Positions 52,001-61,153 of a DNA stretch of 64,000 bases are shown here, piece by piece. This DNA comes from Comamonadaceae bacterium OH2545_COT-014 (GTDB lineage: Bacteria; Pseudomonadota; Gammaproteobacteria; Burkholderiales; Burkholderiaceae_C). The notes beneath the pieces were generated by a model. It worked only from the letters and a program-made list of their open reading frames with translations, searched no databases and had not been told where the DNA came from. The stretch lies in assembly GCA_003859965.1 (NCBI GenBank), contig RQYR01000008.1, positions 1-64,000 of the forward strand, in the 5' to 3' direction. Each line of letters starts with the position of its first letter. Position 1 is the first letter of the stretch. The position numbers and the translations under genes were made by a program.

Positions 52001-55000
52001 GCGCGCCTGCTCCGGTGTGCCGGCCAGCTGGCCGTGCAGGCGTTCAAGCGCATGCTCCACGGCGCGCGCCAGGCCGGACAGGGCGTCAAAGCCCACCGTG
52101 GCAGACGCCCCGGCCAGGGAGTGGGCATGGGCAATGGCGCGTTCGGGGACGGGGTGGTTGAGCTCCAGCGCCCATTCGCCCAGCTCGGTAACCAGCTGAC
52201 GAGACCATTCGTCTGCCTCGTTCAAATAAACGTTGTAGAGCGGAATGCTGATGCGCAAGTGGCCAATGACCTTGGTCTGCTCGTCTTCCTGCTCAGACCC
52301 GGACGATGCGTCCGCCACGGGCGCTTCCATGCCGGGAACCGCTTCCGCCGTGGCGGTTTCGGTGGCATCGGTAGCCGCGCGGGTTTCGGCCAAGGGCGGC
52401 TCCAAGGCGTCGTCGGCCTGCGGATCCACACCCATGGCTTCTTCCGGAGCCATCGGCGTGAACGGCTCGGCAGGCACGGCGGCGGAGACCTCGGCCGGGG
52501 TCCAGGCCGACGGGGCCGCCCCGTCGGCGGCGAAATCCAGCTCGCTCAGCTCCAGCCCCATGAGGTCGGAGTCTGGCGAAATAAAGTCAGCGCCGGGCTC
52601 TGGCTTCGTGTCCAGATCAAGCGCTGCGACCTCGGTCGGCTCCGGTGCAGGGGAGGACGCTTGATGCGCGTCATCACCCATGTCCCCAGCCTCTGGCCAC
52701 TGGCCTTCAACCGGCTGCACATGGAGCAACTGAGCAGACGATTCGGTCGCCGGGGCGGGCAGCGTCTCCACGTCCGCCGGCGGCGCGACCGCTTCCTCGG
52801 CGGGCAACAGGTCAAAGTCGGACGGGAATGCCGCTGGCGCCTCGGACACGGGCTCTGCCGGAGACGCGAAATCAGGCAGTTCCAGATCAGGCAGCTCCAG
52901 GGCCGCGAAAGCCTGCGCCGCATCGGGCAAGGGCGGGCGGGTCAAGCCGGCGGCTTCGTCTGCCCCGGTTTCATCAAGAGCGGGCGGGAGATCCGTGGCG
53001 GCTTCAGCCCCGGCTGGCGATGCCGCGTCTGTGAGCGGTGGCAGCGGTGTGGCTCCCGCCACGACCTCTTCGTCGGCAGGAACAGCAGCGGGCGCAGCCG
53101 CTTCGGCGTCCGGGCCGGCAGACAAGGGCAGCAGCTGGCCTTGGGCACGCAGGGCGTCGGCCGCCAAACGGAAAGGCGCGGCTTGCCAGCCAGCATCCCG
53201 GCGCGCGGCAACAGCGTCCACCCAGCGGCTGAATGCCTGCATGGCCTCGCCAGTCAGCGTGCGAAGCTCCACGCTGGCGGCTTTTTGCTCAGCCAGCCAG
53301 GCGTTCATGAGTTGTTCCATGGCCCATGCGGCTTCGCCGAATTCAGTCAGCCCCACCATGCGCGAGCTGCCTTTGAGCGTATGGAAGGCGCGGCGCAGCG
53401 TGGTTTGCTGTTCCATGTCTTCGGGCTGATGGGCCAGCGCCTGGATGGCGTCGGCGCCGGTCTGAACCACTTCACGCGCTTCTTCCAGGAAGATGTCGAG
53501 CAGGTCGTCGTCTTCCCCGGCGGCATCGGTGCGGGCCGGTTCGGGCGGGGCGGGTGGCGGCGTCGTCAGGGCGCTCAACGCATCCATGGCGCCTGAAAGC
53601 GATTCAGTGTCGTTGGCGCGTGCGGCCTGGGCGGCCAGGTTGGCGGCCTGGGCCAGCGCGGGCTTTTCGTCCAGCGCGGCCGTCACGGCAATCTGCTCCA
53701 GTTGGCCGGGCAAGGTATCCAGCGGCTTGTCTTCGCCAAAAAGACTGTCGAGCGCCTCGGCCGTCGAAGCGGGCGCTTCGTCTTCCGGTTGCCCCAGTTC
53801 CATGTCCAGCGCCGGAGGCGGCTCCGCGGCAGCGGCACGCCCCATCAGAGGACGCAGCTCACCCGTATCGGCGTCAAAAGCAAACAGCTTTTTGGCCAGC
53901 ACGGGCTGGTAACTGAGCATGTCGATCAGAAAGCCCAGCGCCCCCAGGCTGTTGCCCAGGCGTTCGAATGTTTCCACCGGTGGGTCGGCAGGCGCTTGGG
54001 GTTCGGGTGCGTTGGCATCGCTGGTGTCCAGCAACAGCGCATCCACCGTTTCGCGCATGTGCGCCACGGCCTGGGTGGCATGGTCCAGCCCCAGCACGGA
54101 CAGCACGCCGCGCATCTGGTTCATGAGGCCAGGCACAGGCCCCAGGGGCGTCTTGTCGGCCGGATTGCGGAAGAACTGGTCCAGCTGTTGCTCGATCTCG
54201 CCCAGGGTCACGCGCAGCTCGCCCACCACGGTGCCCATGGTTTGGCGGTCGCTGACGCGGCGGTACAGCTCTTCCATCCAGGCATCCAGCGGCTGCTGCG
54301 CACCGCCCCTGAGCACCGCCTCCAGCCGCTCGGCCAGCTGGCGCGTACGGGCGGCGAATGTGGCGTCGCCAGGGCGGAAGTCAGCGAAAGAAGCTTCCAG
54401 GAACAGCACGGCCGTGGCCGCCTCCATGGCCAGCTCCGGCGAAGGCGCTTCTGCCGTTTGGGCCACCTGGCGCGCGGTGTGCGCCAAGGCCTGCGCCAGC
54501 GGCTTGCCATGCGCATGCAGCCGGGTGAGTGAGTCTGCCACCAGGCCGAACTGGTCAACACTGCCTTTCAGGCGCGCCATATCGCCGCCTGCCAGCCCGG
54601 ACCAGGCTTCTTTCAAGGCGTCAATGCGCCGGCGCGCCTGCGCCAGCAGGGCCGGGTCAAACAGGCCAAAGCTGGCCTCCTGATAGCTCACGGGCTGGTA
54701 AGACGCCAGCCCCCAGGCCGCGCGGACAGCGGACAGCACCGGAGCATCGGCGGCGGACTCCGGTTGGGCCTGCGCACAGAAAAACAGCAGGTCATGCGCC
54801 AGCCGTTCGGACACATGGCGCTCGCCACGCGCCAAGGAGGTGTATTGCAGCAGCACGCGCGACGCCGCACGCTTGACATACACATCCGGCGGGAGCAGGC
54901 GGTGAGACAGGGCTTCGAAAAAGCCGGAGCACAGCTTCCAGAAGATCACCGGCTGGCGGGCGCTGTCGCCATCGGCCAGGCCCAGGCTGAGCAGGCTAAG

Positions 55001-55621
55001 CTCGGACGCGGCGTTGGGATCCGCGTCTTTCATGATTTTCAGCACGCCCTGGTCCAGCCGCTGGCGGATTCGGGCGTCATAGGCCAGGCGCTGAGGCGCC
55101 GCTGGCGTGGCTGGGTCAGCCCAGCGCCACGGCACGGACCACAAATCAGCCGGGTGGATACGGTCAGCGCCCGCCAGTTGCTGCACAGCCTGGAACTGCG
55201 GAAACAGCCCCAGCGCCGGGCGCGGCTGTTCGCCCAGCTGGCCTTCCAGGTATTCAATCAAGGCAAAGCCGGCCCGCTCCAGCACGGCGGCGGCGGCTTC
55301 AGTGCATTTTTCCGGGCGCTGCACGAACTGCTGGGCCGCGCCTTCCATGCCGCGCACCATGTGGGCCGCTACACCCTGTCCCACCATTTCCAGCGCGCCC
55401 ACCACCTGATGCAGCTGCTGGCGCACCACGCGCAGGGGGCCACTGTCCACGGTTGACAAATCCACCCCGCGCGCTGTCTCGGCATCGCGGACAAAGCGCT
55501 TGAGCGACTTGGTCACCGCGTCAAGCGATTTGCGCGTTTCGTCCAGAACCCATGCCAGCGGCCCCAGGTCACTGGTGTGGTTCGTAGCTCCGGCGTCGGT
55601 CGCGGCTGGGTTCATCACCAT
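49058..55621 (-). CDS. pilL: ChpA/PilL-type hybrid histidine kinase for twitching chemotaxis
   Basis: This 2187-residue protein is the CheA-like kinase of the Pil-Chp pathway that controls type IV pilus extension and surface sensing. In order it has an N-terminal FimL-like helical region (1-600), Hpt domains with AFHTLKGSSRMVG (about 745), HAHSLAGASATVG (about 1165) and GLHTLKGSARLAG (about 1407), a long Pro/Ala linker, the dimer helices, the kinase domain (HLLRNCVVHGIET at about 1760, FRDDGGGLN, GRGVGMDVVR), a CheW-like domain and a C-terminal receiver with LVVDDSITVRRV and the phospho-acceptor in LSDIEMPRMDG (about 2110). Start ATG 55621 has GGGAG about 12 bases upstream; ATG 55615 is an alternative. 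It ends the pilGHIJL operon. Confidence 0.93.
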   Translation of the reverse strand: MVMNPAATDAGATNHTSDLGPLAWVLDETRKSLDAVTKSLKRFVRDAETARGVDLSTVDSGPLRVVRQQLHQVVGALEMVGQGVAAHMVRGMEGAAQQFVQRPEKCTEAAAAVLERAGFALIEYLEGQLGEQPRPALGLFPQFQAVQQLAGADRIHPADLWSVPWRWADPATPAAPQRLAYDARIRQRLDQGVLKIMKDADPNAASELSLLSLGLADGDSARQPVIFWKLCSGFFEALSHRLLPPDVYVKRAASRVLLQYTSLARGERHVSERLAHDLLFFCAQAQPESAADAPVLSAVRAAWGLASYQPVSYQEASFGLFDPALLAQARRRIDALKEAWSGLAGGDMARLKGSVDQFGLVADSLTRLHAHGKPLAQALAHTARQVAQTAEAPSPELAMEAATAVLFLEASFADFRPGDATFAARTRQLAERLEAVLRGGAQQPLDAWMEELYRRVSDRQTMGTVVGELRVTLGEIEQQLDQFFRNPADKTPLGPVPGLMNQMRGVLSVLGLDHATQAVAHMRETVDALLLDTSDANAPEPQAPADPPVETFERLGNSLGALGFLIDMLSYQPVLAKKLFAFDADTGELRPLMGRAAAAEPPPALDMELGQPEDEAPASTAEALDSLFGEDKPLDTLPGQLEQIAVTAALDEKPALAQAANLAAQAARANDTESLSGAMDALSALTTPPPAPPEPARTDAAGEDDDLLDIFLEEAREVVQTGADAIQALAHQPEDMEQQTTLRRAFHTLKGSSRMVGLTEFGEAAWAMEQLMNAWLAEQKAASVELRTLTGEAMQAFSRWVDAVAARRDAGWQAAPFRLAADALRAQGQLLPLSAGPDAEAAAPAAVPADEEVVAGATPLPPLTDAASPAGAEAATDLPPALDETGADEAAGLTRPPLPDAAQAFAALELPDLELPDFASPAEPVSEAPAAFPSDFDLLPAEEAVAPPADVETLPAPATESSAQLLHVQPVEGQWPEAGDMGDDAHQASSPAPEPTEVAALDLDTKPEPGADFISPDSDLMGLELSELDFAADGAAPSAWTPAEVSAAVPAEPFTPMAPEEAMGVDPQADDALEPPLAETRAATDATETATAEAVPGMEAPVADASSGSEQEDEQTKVIGHLRISIPLYNVYLNEADEWSRQLVTELGEWALELNHPVPERAIAHAHSLAGASATVGFDALSGLARAVEHALERLHGQLAGTPEQARVLEAAAAEIRRVLHQFAAGILRDPSADVLEAVCRLEACEAESVKQSLSADGSDTGRAEAQPQEKPQEENAPVPAWATEDGGQVHEPGGEASADAPHAEAAPEAAFSEADFAAPLAVSGFAPLEAQPEPEPAGARTTVTISDAPVHAIADDIDVADTIDEDLFPIFEEEAEELLPQLGTALRQWVAQPEDRGARSQVLRGLHTLKGSARLAGALRLGEMAHRTESAIELLGDTDALTVADVEPLLDHLDELENGFRRLQAELAGTAYEPQAHVLPPPAPAPAPAPAAIAPAPVVPAPVAPSAPAASATPAAPARQEVPAASAAPSATPAASATTPAQPKKPRVRGAVAQPAPLSLATSRAAASQAVRVRSQLLDRLVNQAGEVMTSRVRLEAELSLLRNSLGDLTGNLERLRQQLRDVELQAETQMQSRLALAKDANQNFDPLEFDRFTRMQELTRMMAESVNDVATVQRTLQRALDASEDDLAAQARQSRELQRDLLRTRMVEFESISERLYRVVRQAAKETGKPVKLDITGGSIEMDRGILDRMTPAFEHLLRNCVVHGIETAAVRAARSKGATGAISIDVSQAGNDVSVAFRDDGGGLNTARIRERAIEKGLVSADQTLTDQQVADLIFASGFTTMSEVSELAGRGVGMDVVRTEVQALGGRIETSFGEGQGSSFRLVLPLTTAVTHVVMVRAGALSIGVPSNQVEIVHRTSEHDLRQAYETGTFRHAGKSLPFFWSGALLQSSPRSTEPPARSTPVVIFRSAEQRIAVHVDEVLGNQEVVVKNLGPQLSRLPGLVAITALASGAVALIYNPVALAAVYGAQARAFAANAAAQPQAAGQGAAAVPAATAHAGVPLVLVVDDSITVRRVTQRMLQREGYRVALASDGLQGLERLREERPAVVLSDIEMPRMDGFDFVRNIRNDEALSDLPVIMITSRIAEKHREHARELGVNHYLGKPYSEEELLRLVQEYARAAVPAA

Positions 55622-55760
55622 GACGTTGCAAACTCCCAAATCTGTTCTTGACTACCCTGCGCCCTCGCAAACCACGCCGGGCACGGGCACGAAAGCCCGG
55701 CCCGGCCCCGCAGTCGCAATGGCTTGCGCCCGGTGATCCGCAGGCGCGGGCAATGCATGC

Positions 55761-58010
55761 TCAGGCAATCTTGAATCGCGCCACGGATTGGCGCAGTTCG
55801 TCCGCCATGCGCGCCAGTTCACGCACCTGTGATGCCGTGGAGCGCGTTCCTTCTCCGGTTTGTTCGGTCACGGCAAAAATGTGCTGAATGCTGCCGGCCA
55901 CCTCGTTGGCCTGCGCGGCTTCCTTGGAGGCCGAATCGGAAATCCGCTCAATCAGATCGGCCAGGCGGCGGGACACGCTGTCGATTTCAGACAGCGCCGT
56001 GCCGGCGTTGTCTGACAGGCGCGCGCCCTGCACCACGCCCTGCGTGGAGCGCTCCATGGCGGCCACGGCATCTTGCGTGTCGGTCTGAATGGCCTTCACC
56101 AGCGCCGCAATCTGGCGCGTGGCGTCACCGGAGCGTTCGGCCAGTCGCTGCACTTCTTCCGCCACCACCGAAAAGCCCCGCCCCGCTTCACCGGCCGACG
56201 CGGCCTGGATGGCGGCGTTCAACGCCAGCACGTTGGTCTGTTCAGTAATGTCGGCAATCAGCTCGGTGATTTCACCAATTTCCTGCGAAGACTCGCCCAG
56301 CCGCTTGATGCGCTTGGAGGTTTCCTGAATCTGGTCGCGAATGGCGTTCATACCGCCAATGGCGTTCTGCACAGCCGTCAACCCCGATTCAGCCGCCTGC
56401 AGCGACTGGCGCGCCACAGAGGCCGATTCCTGCGCCTGGGTGGACACCTGGTTGATGCGCGCCGCCATGTCCAGCACCGACTGGCCGGTTTCACGAATCT
56501 CACGCAGCTGTTCGGTCGAAGCGGCGAGCAGCTCGGTGGACGTGTTTTCCACCTTGGTCGTGGTCTGTGCCACGCGCGTGGCCGTGCTTTGCACGTTGCC
56601 CACCAGCGATCGCAGCTCTTCCACCGTGTAGTTCACCGAGTCGGCAATGGCGCCCGTGATGTCCTCGGTCACCGTGGCTTCCTGCGTCAAATCGCCTTCA
56701 GCCACGGTCTGCAACTCGTTCATCAGACGCAAAATGGCAGCCTGGTTGGCGTCGTTCACGCGCTTGGCTTCTTGCTGTTGCAGTTCAGCCGTGTGGCGCT
56801 GCTCTTCGGCCAGCGTCTGGCGCTGACGGCTTTCGCGCAGCTGTACGTAACCCAGGCCAGCTGCGCTGAGCAGCGCCAGCAAGGCCGGCAGCGCCATGCC
56901 CAGCCATGACAGCGGCCCCAGCGCCGACACCGTGGACAGGCGGGCCTGCAGCGCTTCCAGTTCTTTGCGCAGCGGCTCACTGTCGGCAACGATGGTGCTT
57001 TGAGCTTCACGGGCATTTACCAGACCTTGCAGGTTGCCCAGAACACCGCCCGCTTCGGCCCGGGCTTCTTCATACATTTTGAGCAGCGTTTGTAGGCGCT
57101 CACGCACTTGCTCGTCACGGGTGGGCGCCAAACGCAGCTCGGCGCTGCCGTTGAGCATGCCATCAGCAATTTCCTTAAAGGAATTCAGGTCCTTGCCCAG
57201 CAGGAACACCGCTTCGGGGCTCACCCCTTCAAAGGTCAGGAACTCGTTGGCCGATTTGCCAATGCGCTGCGTCAGCATCACCAGCTGTCCCGCGGCCGAC
57301 AGCTCTGCCGCAGGCGCGTTGCCTTGCAGCTTGAGCGAGGAAACCGTTTCGGCCACTTCCAGCAGCTCTGACGAATAGCGGCTTACCCTGCGCAGCGAAG
57401 CGCCCACCTGCGTCAGCGTTTTCTCCTGCCCCAGCACCACTTCAGCACTCTGGACGGCATGATCGACCAGCGGCATGATTTTCCCCAGCTCTTCCGCATA
57501 GGACTGGCCCAGGGCATTGACCTGCTGATTGCCTGTTTGCAAGCCATCCATATTGAACCTCAACGCCGCCGCGCTCTCCTTCACCTCGGGAAACGCTTCG
57601 GCACTGCCGATCATCGCCTGAGAAGCTGACTTGGCCAGCCGCTGGGACTGCATCAGCGACTGACCCGTGGCCGCCACCTGGCTGGCCGCCTTGTCCGCCT
57701 GCGAAATCGCCCTATACACCATGACGGCCAGCAAAACCAGCGCCACGCCCAGCAAGATGGACAGCAGGCGCTGATGCTGGGCGGCAGTGCGTTTGCCCAG
57801 CAGCGGCATGGCGAATGCTTCTTCGGCAGGCAGCGCGCCCGCTTCGCCGCCGGCGGGCGCCGCATCATGCTCCTGCGCGCTGGTCATGGACGCGTCATGT
57901 ACGGTCATCATTTCCGTCGCTTCGCCTTTCCGGGGGTGCGCGCGGTCATCCACGAGGGTTTCGGCGCTGTCACGCGAGGGCTTTTTCTTGAACAAATCAG
58001 ACAGGGACAT
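55761..58010 (-). CDS. pilJ: Twitching motility methyl-accepting chemotaxis protein PilJ
   Basis: This 749-residue membrane receptor feeds the PilL kinase. A cytoplasmic extension of about 80 residues (FKKKPSRDSAETLVDD) precedes membrane helix 1 (LLSILLGVALVLLAVMVYRA, about 82-101); a periplasmic region with two PilJ-type helical bundles follows (about 105-355), then helix 2 (LGMALPALLALLSAAGLGYV), a HAMP-like segment and the signalling coil. The conserved tip is ITEQTNVLALNAAIQAASAG. Glutamine/glutamate-rich segments around it (LREIRETGQSVLDMAARINQ) are possible methylation sites. The gene lies between pilI and pilL. Confidence 0.94.
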   Translation of the reverse strand: MSLSDLFKKKPSRDSAETLVDDRAHPRKGEATEMMTVHDASMTSAQEHDAAPAGGEAGALPAEEAFAMPLLGKRTAAQHQRLLSILLGVALVLLAVMVYRAISQADKAASQVAATGQSLMQSQRLAKSASQAMIGSAEAFPEVKESAAALRFNMDGLQTGNQQVNALGQSYAEELGKIMPLVDHAVQSAEVVLGQEKTLTQVGASLRRVSRYSSELLEVAETVSSLKLQGNAPAAELSAAGQLVMLTQRIGKSANEFLTFEGVSPEAVFLLGKDLNSFKEIADGMLNGSAELRLAPTRDEQVRERLQTLLKMYEEARAEAGGVLGNLQGLVNAREAQSTIVADSEPLRKELEALQARLSTVSALGPLSWLGMALPALLALLSAAGLGYVQLRESRQRQTLAEEQRHTAELQQQEAKRVNDANQAAILRLMNELQTVAEGDLTQEATVTEDITGAIADSVNYTVEELRSLVGNVQSTATRVAQTTTKVENTSTELLAASTEQLREIRETGQSVLDMAARINQVSTQAQESASVARQSLQAAESGLTAVQNAIGGMNAIRDQIQETSKRIKRLGESSQEIGEITELIADITEQTNVLALNAAIQAASAGEAGRGFSVVAEEVQRLAERSGDATRQIAALVKAIQTDTQDAVAAMERSTQGVVQGARLSDNAGTALSEIDSVSRRLADLIERISDSASKEAAQANEVAGSIQHIFAVTEQTGEGTRSTASQVRELARMADELRQSVARFKIA

Positions 58011-58041
58011 GGTGGTTAACCGTCAGGTAAAGAGGGGGCTT

Positions 58042-58572
58042 TTAAGTGCCGATGCTCAAAAAAGAAGGGGTCAGCGATAGCGCCTGCAGATTGATCTCCT
58101 GCCACGAAACACCGTCATCGTCGGTATAGAGGTGGCCAAAGTAGGGCGGCTCGCTTTCAGCGGGCTGGGCCGAATCGGCAAACGCTTCCATGGTGCGCAG
58201 GCCCAGCAGGCGGTCTACCAGCAGCGCACAGTTGGTTTCCAGCAGCGGATTGAAGGCCACCAGGCGGGATTGCGCCAGGGCCAGCTCGCTGCGCGGCTCA
58301 GCGACAGCGCCGCGCATAAAGGCAGCCAGATCCACCACGCCAGACAAGCCGCCGCGCAAGTTGGCCACGCCCAAAAACCAGGGCTGGACGTAAGGCACGG
58401 CTTGCACGTGCGTCCACGGAAAAATCTCGCCCGCATGATTGAGCGGAAAAAGCAGCCGCATGCCGCCCGCTTCCACCGCCAGCCAAGACGCCTCGGCGCC
58501 TGCCGCTTGCGTGGACTGCAATCGCTCGGCAAGCCGGCTCTGGAATTCCCGAAGGGCCTGTTTGGTCGCCAT
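58042..58572 (-). CDS. pilI: CheW-like scaffold protein PilI
   Basis: This 176-residue CheW-domain protein couples PilJ to PilL. The domain runs from AGGMRLLFPLNHAGEIFPWT through WFLGVANLRGGLSGVVDLAA to the C-terminal segment with LLETNCALLVDRLLGLRTME and WQEINLQALSLTPSFLSIG, the usual CheW end. It lies 10 bp from pilH and 31 bp from pilJ in the pilGHIJL order. Confidence 0.93.
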   Translation of the reverse strand: MATKQALREFQSRLAERLQSTQAAGAEASWLAVEAGGMRLLFPLNHAGEIFPWTHVQAVPYVQPWFLGVANLRGGLSGVVDLAAFMRGAVAEPRSELALAQSRLVAFNPLLETNCALLVDRLLGLRTMEAFADSAQPAESEPPYFGHLYTDDDGVSWQEINLQALSLTPSFLSIGT

Positions 58573-58582
58573 GACGGCCGCC

Positions 58583-58948
58583 TTAGCCCAACGCCTTGAT
58601 CTTGGCCATCAGCTCGGACTGGCTGACCGGCTTGGTCACGTAGTCACGCGCGCCTTGACGCATGCCCCAGACGCGATCCGTCTCCTGGTTCTTGCTGGTG
58701 CACATGATGATGGGAACGTCGGCGTACTTGGGGTCGCGCGTGATGGCACGGGTGAGCTGAAAACCGTTTTGCCCGGGCATCACGACATCCATCAGGATCA
58801 GGTCGGGCTTGCCCTGCTCAAGGCGCCGGTAGGCTTCATCGGCGTTTTCAGCCGTGACGACCGAAAAGCCGCTTTTCCTGAGCATGTCGCTCAAATACAT
58901 CAGTTCCGTCTTGGAATCGTCAACGATCAGCACGTTGCGGATCGGCAT
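58583..58948 (-). CDS. pilH: Response regulator PilH
   Basis: This 121-residue single-domain receiver is the CheY-like PilH of the Pil-Chp system. It has VLIVDDSKTELMYLSDMLRK, the phospho-acceptor aspartate in LILMDVVMPGQNGFQL and the conserved lysine in DYVTKPVSQSELM. No output domain is present. Its start codon overlaps the pilG stop by one base (TAATG). Confidence 0.93.
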   Translation of the reverse strand: MPIRNVLIVDDSKTELMYLSDMLRKSGFSVVTAENADEAYRRLEQGKPDLILMDVVMPGQNGFQLTRAITRDPKYADVPIIMCTSKNQETDRVWGMRQGARDYVTKPVSQSELMAKIKALG

Positions 58949-59325
58949 TACGCTACTCCTTGATTGGCATGGGTGAACTGCTGCACGGCTTGCAGCAGCT
59001 GGTCTTTCGTGAAAGGCTTGGTCAGGTACTCTTGCGAACCCACCATGCGGCCGCGCGCCTTGTCAAACACGCCATCCTTGGACGAGAGCATGACCACGGG
59101 CGTTGCCGCGAACTTGTCGTTGCGCTTGATGATGGCGCAGGTCTGGTAGCCGTCCAGGCGCGGCATCAGGATGTCGCAGAAGATCAGGTCCGGATGGAAA
59201 TCGCTCACCTTGGCCAGTGCGTCGAAGCCGTCCTCGGCCAGCGTCACCTCATGGCCGCCTTGCTTGAGAAAGATCTCCGCGCTGCGGCGGATGGTGTTGC
59301 TGTCATCGATGACCAATACTTTCAT
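58948..59325 (-). CDS. pilG: Response regulator PilG
   Basis: This 125-residue CheY-like receiver begins MKVLVIDDSNTIRRSAEIFL, has the acceptor aspartate in LIFCDILMPRLDGYQT and the switch lysine in EYLTKPFTKDQLLQAVQQF. PilG is the regulator that stimulates pilus extension. It is the first gene of the pilGHIJL operon, 114 bp downstream of the rubredoxin gene on the same strand. Confidence 0.94.
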   Translation of the reverse strand: MKVLVIDDSNTIRRSAEIFLKQGGHEVTLAEDGFDALAKVSDFHPDLIFCDILMPRLDGYQTCAIIKRNDKFAATPVVMLSSKDGVFDKARGRMVGSQEYLTKPFTKDQLLQAVQQFTHANQGVA

Positions 59326-59439
59326 ACCCGGTTTCTATCGAAATCAATTGTTGAAAGGACTCCCACGGCCACCGACTCAGCCGGCGCACGGAAAACCTGC
59401 CTGCCCCCGGACGTGCCCGGCCCCGGGCGCGGGGCGCGT

Positions 59440-59610
59440 TTAGATCTCCACCATTTCGAAATCTTCTTTCCTGGCGCCGCACTCCGGGCAGGTCCAGTTC
59501 ATGGGCACTTCGTCCCAAGGCGTGCCTGGGGCGATACCGTGCTCAGGCGAACCCTCGGCCTCATCGTAGATCCAGCCGCAGATCAGGCACATCCAAGTTT
59601 TCGTGGTCAT
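59440..59610 (-). CDS. Rubredoxin
   Basis: This 56-residue protein is a typical one-iron rubredoxin: CLICGWIYDEAEGSPEHGIA near the start and NWTCPECGARKEDFEMVEI at the end, with the two CxxCG pairs (Cys8/11 and Cys41/44) that bind Fe, and the conserved PGTPWDEVP segment. Rubredoxins carry electrons to oxygen- or NO-reducing enzymes or alkane hydroxylases; the partner here is unknown. It lies upstream of pilG and divergent from hemL. Being under 60 codons it is easily missed by length-filtered gene finders. Confidence 0.95.
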   Translation of the reverse strand: MTTKTWMCLICGWIYDEAEGSPEHGIAPGTPWDEVPMNWTCPECGARKEDFEMVEI

Positions 59611-59625
59611 TAAAACTTATAGGGG

Positions 59626-59653
59626 GCTGACATAGAATGCAACGATTGTATCT
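59626..59653 (+). promoter_or_regulatory. Candidate promoter of hemL
   Basis: CTGACA is followed after 16 bp by TATCTA, in an unusually AT-rich gap between the divergent rubredoxin and hemL genes. The -10 overlaps the palindrome at 59646-59665. Confidence 0.4.
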
Positions 59654-59665
59654 ATAGGTATACAA
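59646..59665. promoter_or_regulatory. 20-bp inverted repeat, candidate operator
   Basis: TTGTAT-N8-ATACAA is a perfect dyad with 6-base arms, in the 220-bp divergent gap between rubredoxin and hemL. Its form recalls GntR-type operators; no matching regulator is adjacent. Confidence 0.45.
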
Positions 59666-59830
59666 ACCAGCCGGTACTTTGCCGCAACAGCGGCAAAATC
59701 CCGCAACCGCCCTTTCCAACGGCATATTTTCGTGTCACGAGCGTCGCGTGGTCACGACATTCGGCGCCCCGGCCCGGCCCGGCTCACGTGCCCAGCGCGC
59801 CCCGCAACGCCATTTTTTTCTTTACCCGCC

Positions 59831-61153
59831 ATGACATCCACCCCATCCCACGACCGTAACGACCAGCTGATGGCGCGCGCCCGCCAGGTCATCCCCGGCG
59901 GCGTCAACTCACCCGTTCGCGCCTTTCGCGCCGTGGGCGGCACGCCCCGTTTCGTGCAGCGCGCGCAGGGGCCGTATTTCTGGGATGCCAATGGCCAGCG
60001 CTATATCGACTACATCGGCTCCTGGGGTCCCATGATCCTGGGCCATGGTCACCCTGCCGTGCTGGAAGCCGTGCAGAAAGCCGTGCAAGACGGCTTTTCT
60101 TTCGGCGCGCCCACCGAGCGTGAGATTGAGCTGGCCGAGGAAATTCTGGCCTTGATGCCCAGCATGGACATGGTGCGCCTGGTCAGCAGCGGCACCGAAG
60201 CGGGCATGAGCGCCATTCGCCTGGCGCGTGGCGCCACGGGCCGCAGCAAGATCATCAAGTTCGAAGGCTGCTACCACGGCCACGCCGACGCGCTGCTGGT
60301 CAAGGCCGGTTCAGGGCTGGCCACATTCGGCAATCCCACCAGCGCCGGCGTGCCGCCCGAAGTGGTGCAACACACCCTGGTGCTGGAGTACAACCACCTC
60401 GCCCAGCTGGAAGAAGCCTTTGCCCTGCACGGGCAAGACATTGCCTGCCTCATCATCGAACCCATTGCCGGCAACATGAACTTCGTGCGCGCCCGCACCG
60501 ACTTCGTGCGCCGCTGCCGCGAGCTGTGCACGCAGCACGGCGCCCTGCTTATTTATGACGAAGTGATGACCGGCTTCCGCACCGCGCTGGGCGGCGTGCA
60601 GAGCCTGCACGCGCAGGCCATTGACGGCTTCGCGCCCGATCTCACCGTCATGGGCAAAGTTATCGGCGGCGGCATGCCGCTGGCCGCCTTTGGCGGGCGG
60701 CGCGCGGTCATGGAACAGCTCGCCCCGCTCGGCCCCGTTTACCAGGCGGGCACGCTCAGCGGCAACCCCGTGGCCACCGCCTGCGGCCTGGCCACGCTAC
60801 GCGAAATCCGCCAGCCCGGCTTTTTTGAAAACCTGTCCGCCAAAACCCGCACCCTCACGCAAGGGCTGACCGCCGCCGCCAAGGAAGCGGGCGCGCCCTT
60901 CTGTGCTGACAGCGAAGGCGGCATGTTCGGCTTTTTCCTGCTGCCCACGCTGCCGCAGAACTACGCCGAAGTCATGCGCACCGACAACGCGCGCTTCAAC
61001 CAGCTTTTCCACGGTCTGCTGGCGCGCGGCATCTACACGGCCCCCGCGCTGTACGAGGCGGGCTTTGTCAGCGCCGCCCACACGGACGAGGACATTGCCA
61101 TCACCCTGGAAGCAGCGCGCGCCGTCTTCCAGCAGCTAGGCCAAAACTCATAA
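59831..61153 (+). CDS. hemL: Glutamate-1-semialdehyde 2,1-aminomutase
   Basis: This 440-residue PLP enzyme makes 5-aminolevulinate in the C5 route to tetrapyrroles, including haem and the corrin ring. Signatures: [20 protein letters not shown] at the N-terminus, [60 protein letters not shown] and the PLP-lysine loop [20 protein letters not shown]. Length is normal. ATG 59831 opens the conserved start. It is divergent from rubredoxin. Confidence 0.97.
   Translation: MTSTPSHDRNDQLMARARQVIPGGVNSPVRAFRAVGGTPRFVQRAQGPYFWDANGQRYIDYIGSWGPMILGHGHPAVLEAVQKAVQDGFSFGAPTEREIELAEEILALMPSMDMVRLVSSGTEAGMSAIRLARGATGRSKIIKFEGCYHGHADALLVKAGSGLATFGNPTSAGVPPEVVQHTLVLEYNHLAQLEEAFALHGQDIACLIIEPIAGNMNFVRARTDFVRRCRELCTQHGALLIYDEVMTGFRTALGGVQSLHAQAIDGFAPDLTVMGKVIGGGMPLAAFGGRRAVMEQLAPLGPVYQAGTLSGNPVATACGLATLREIRQPGFFENLSAKTRTLTQGLTAAAKEAGAPFCADSEGGMFGFFLLPTLPQNYAEVMRTDNARFNQLFHGLLARGIYTAPALYEAGFVSAAHTDEDIAITLEAARAVFQQLGQNS

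Noticed and set aside
50891-53596. 901-residue open frame on the plus strand opposite pilL
   Set aside because: Arg/Gly-rich shadow of the Ala/Pro-rich linker of PilL; no motif or start signal.
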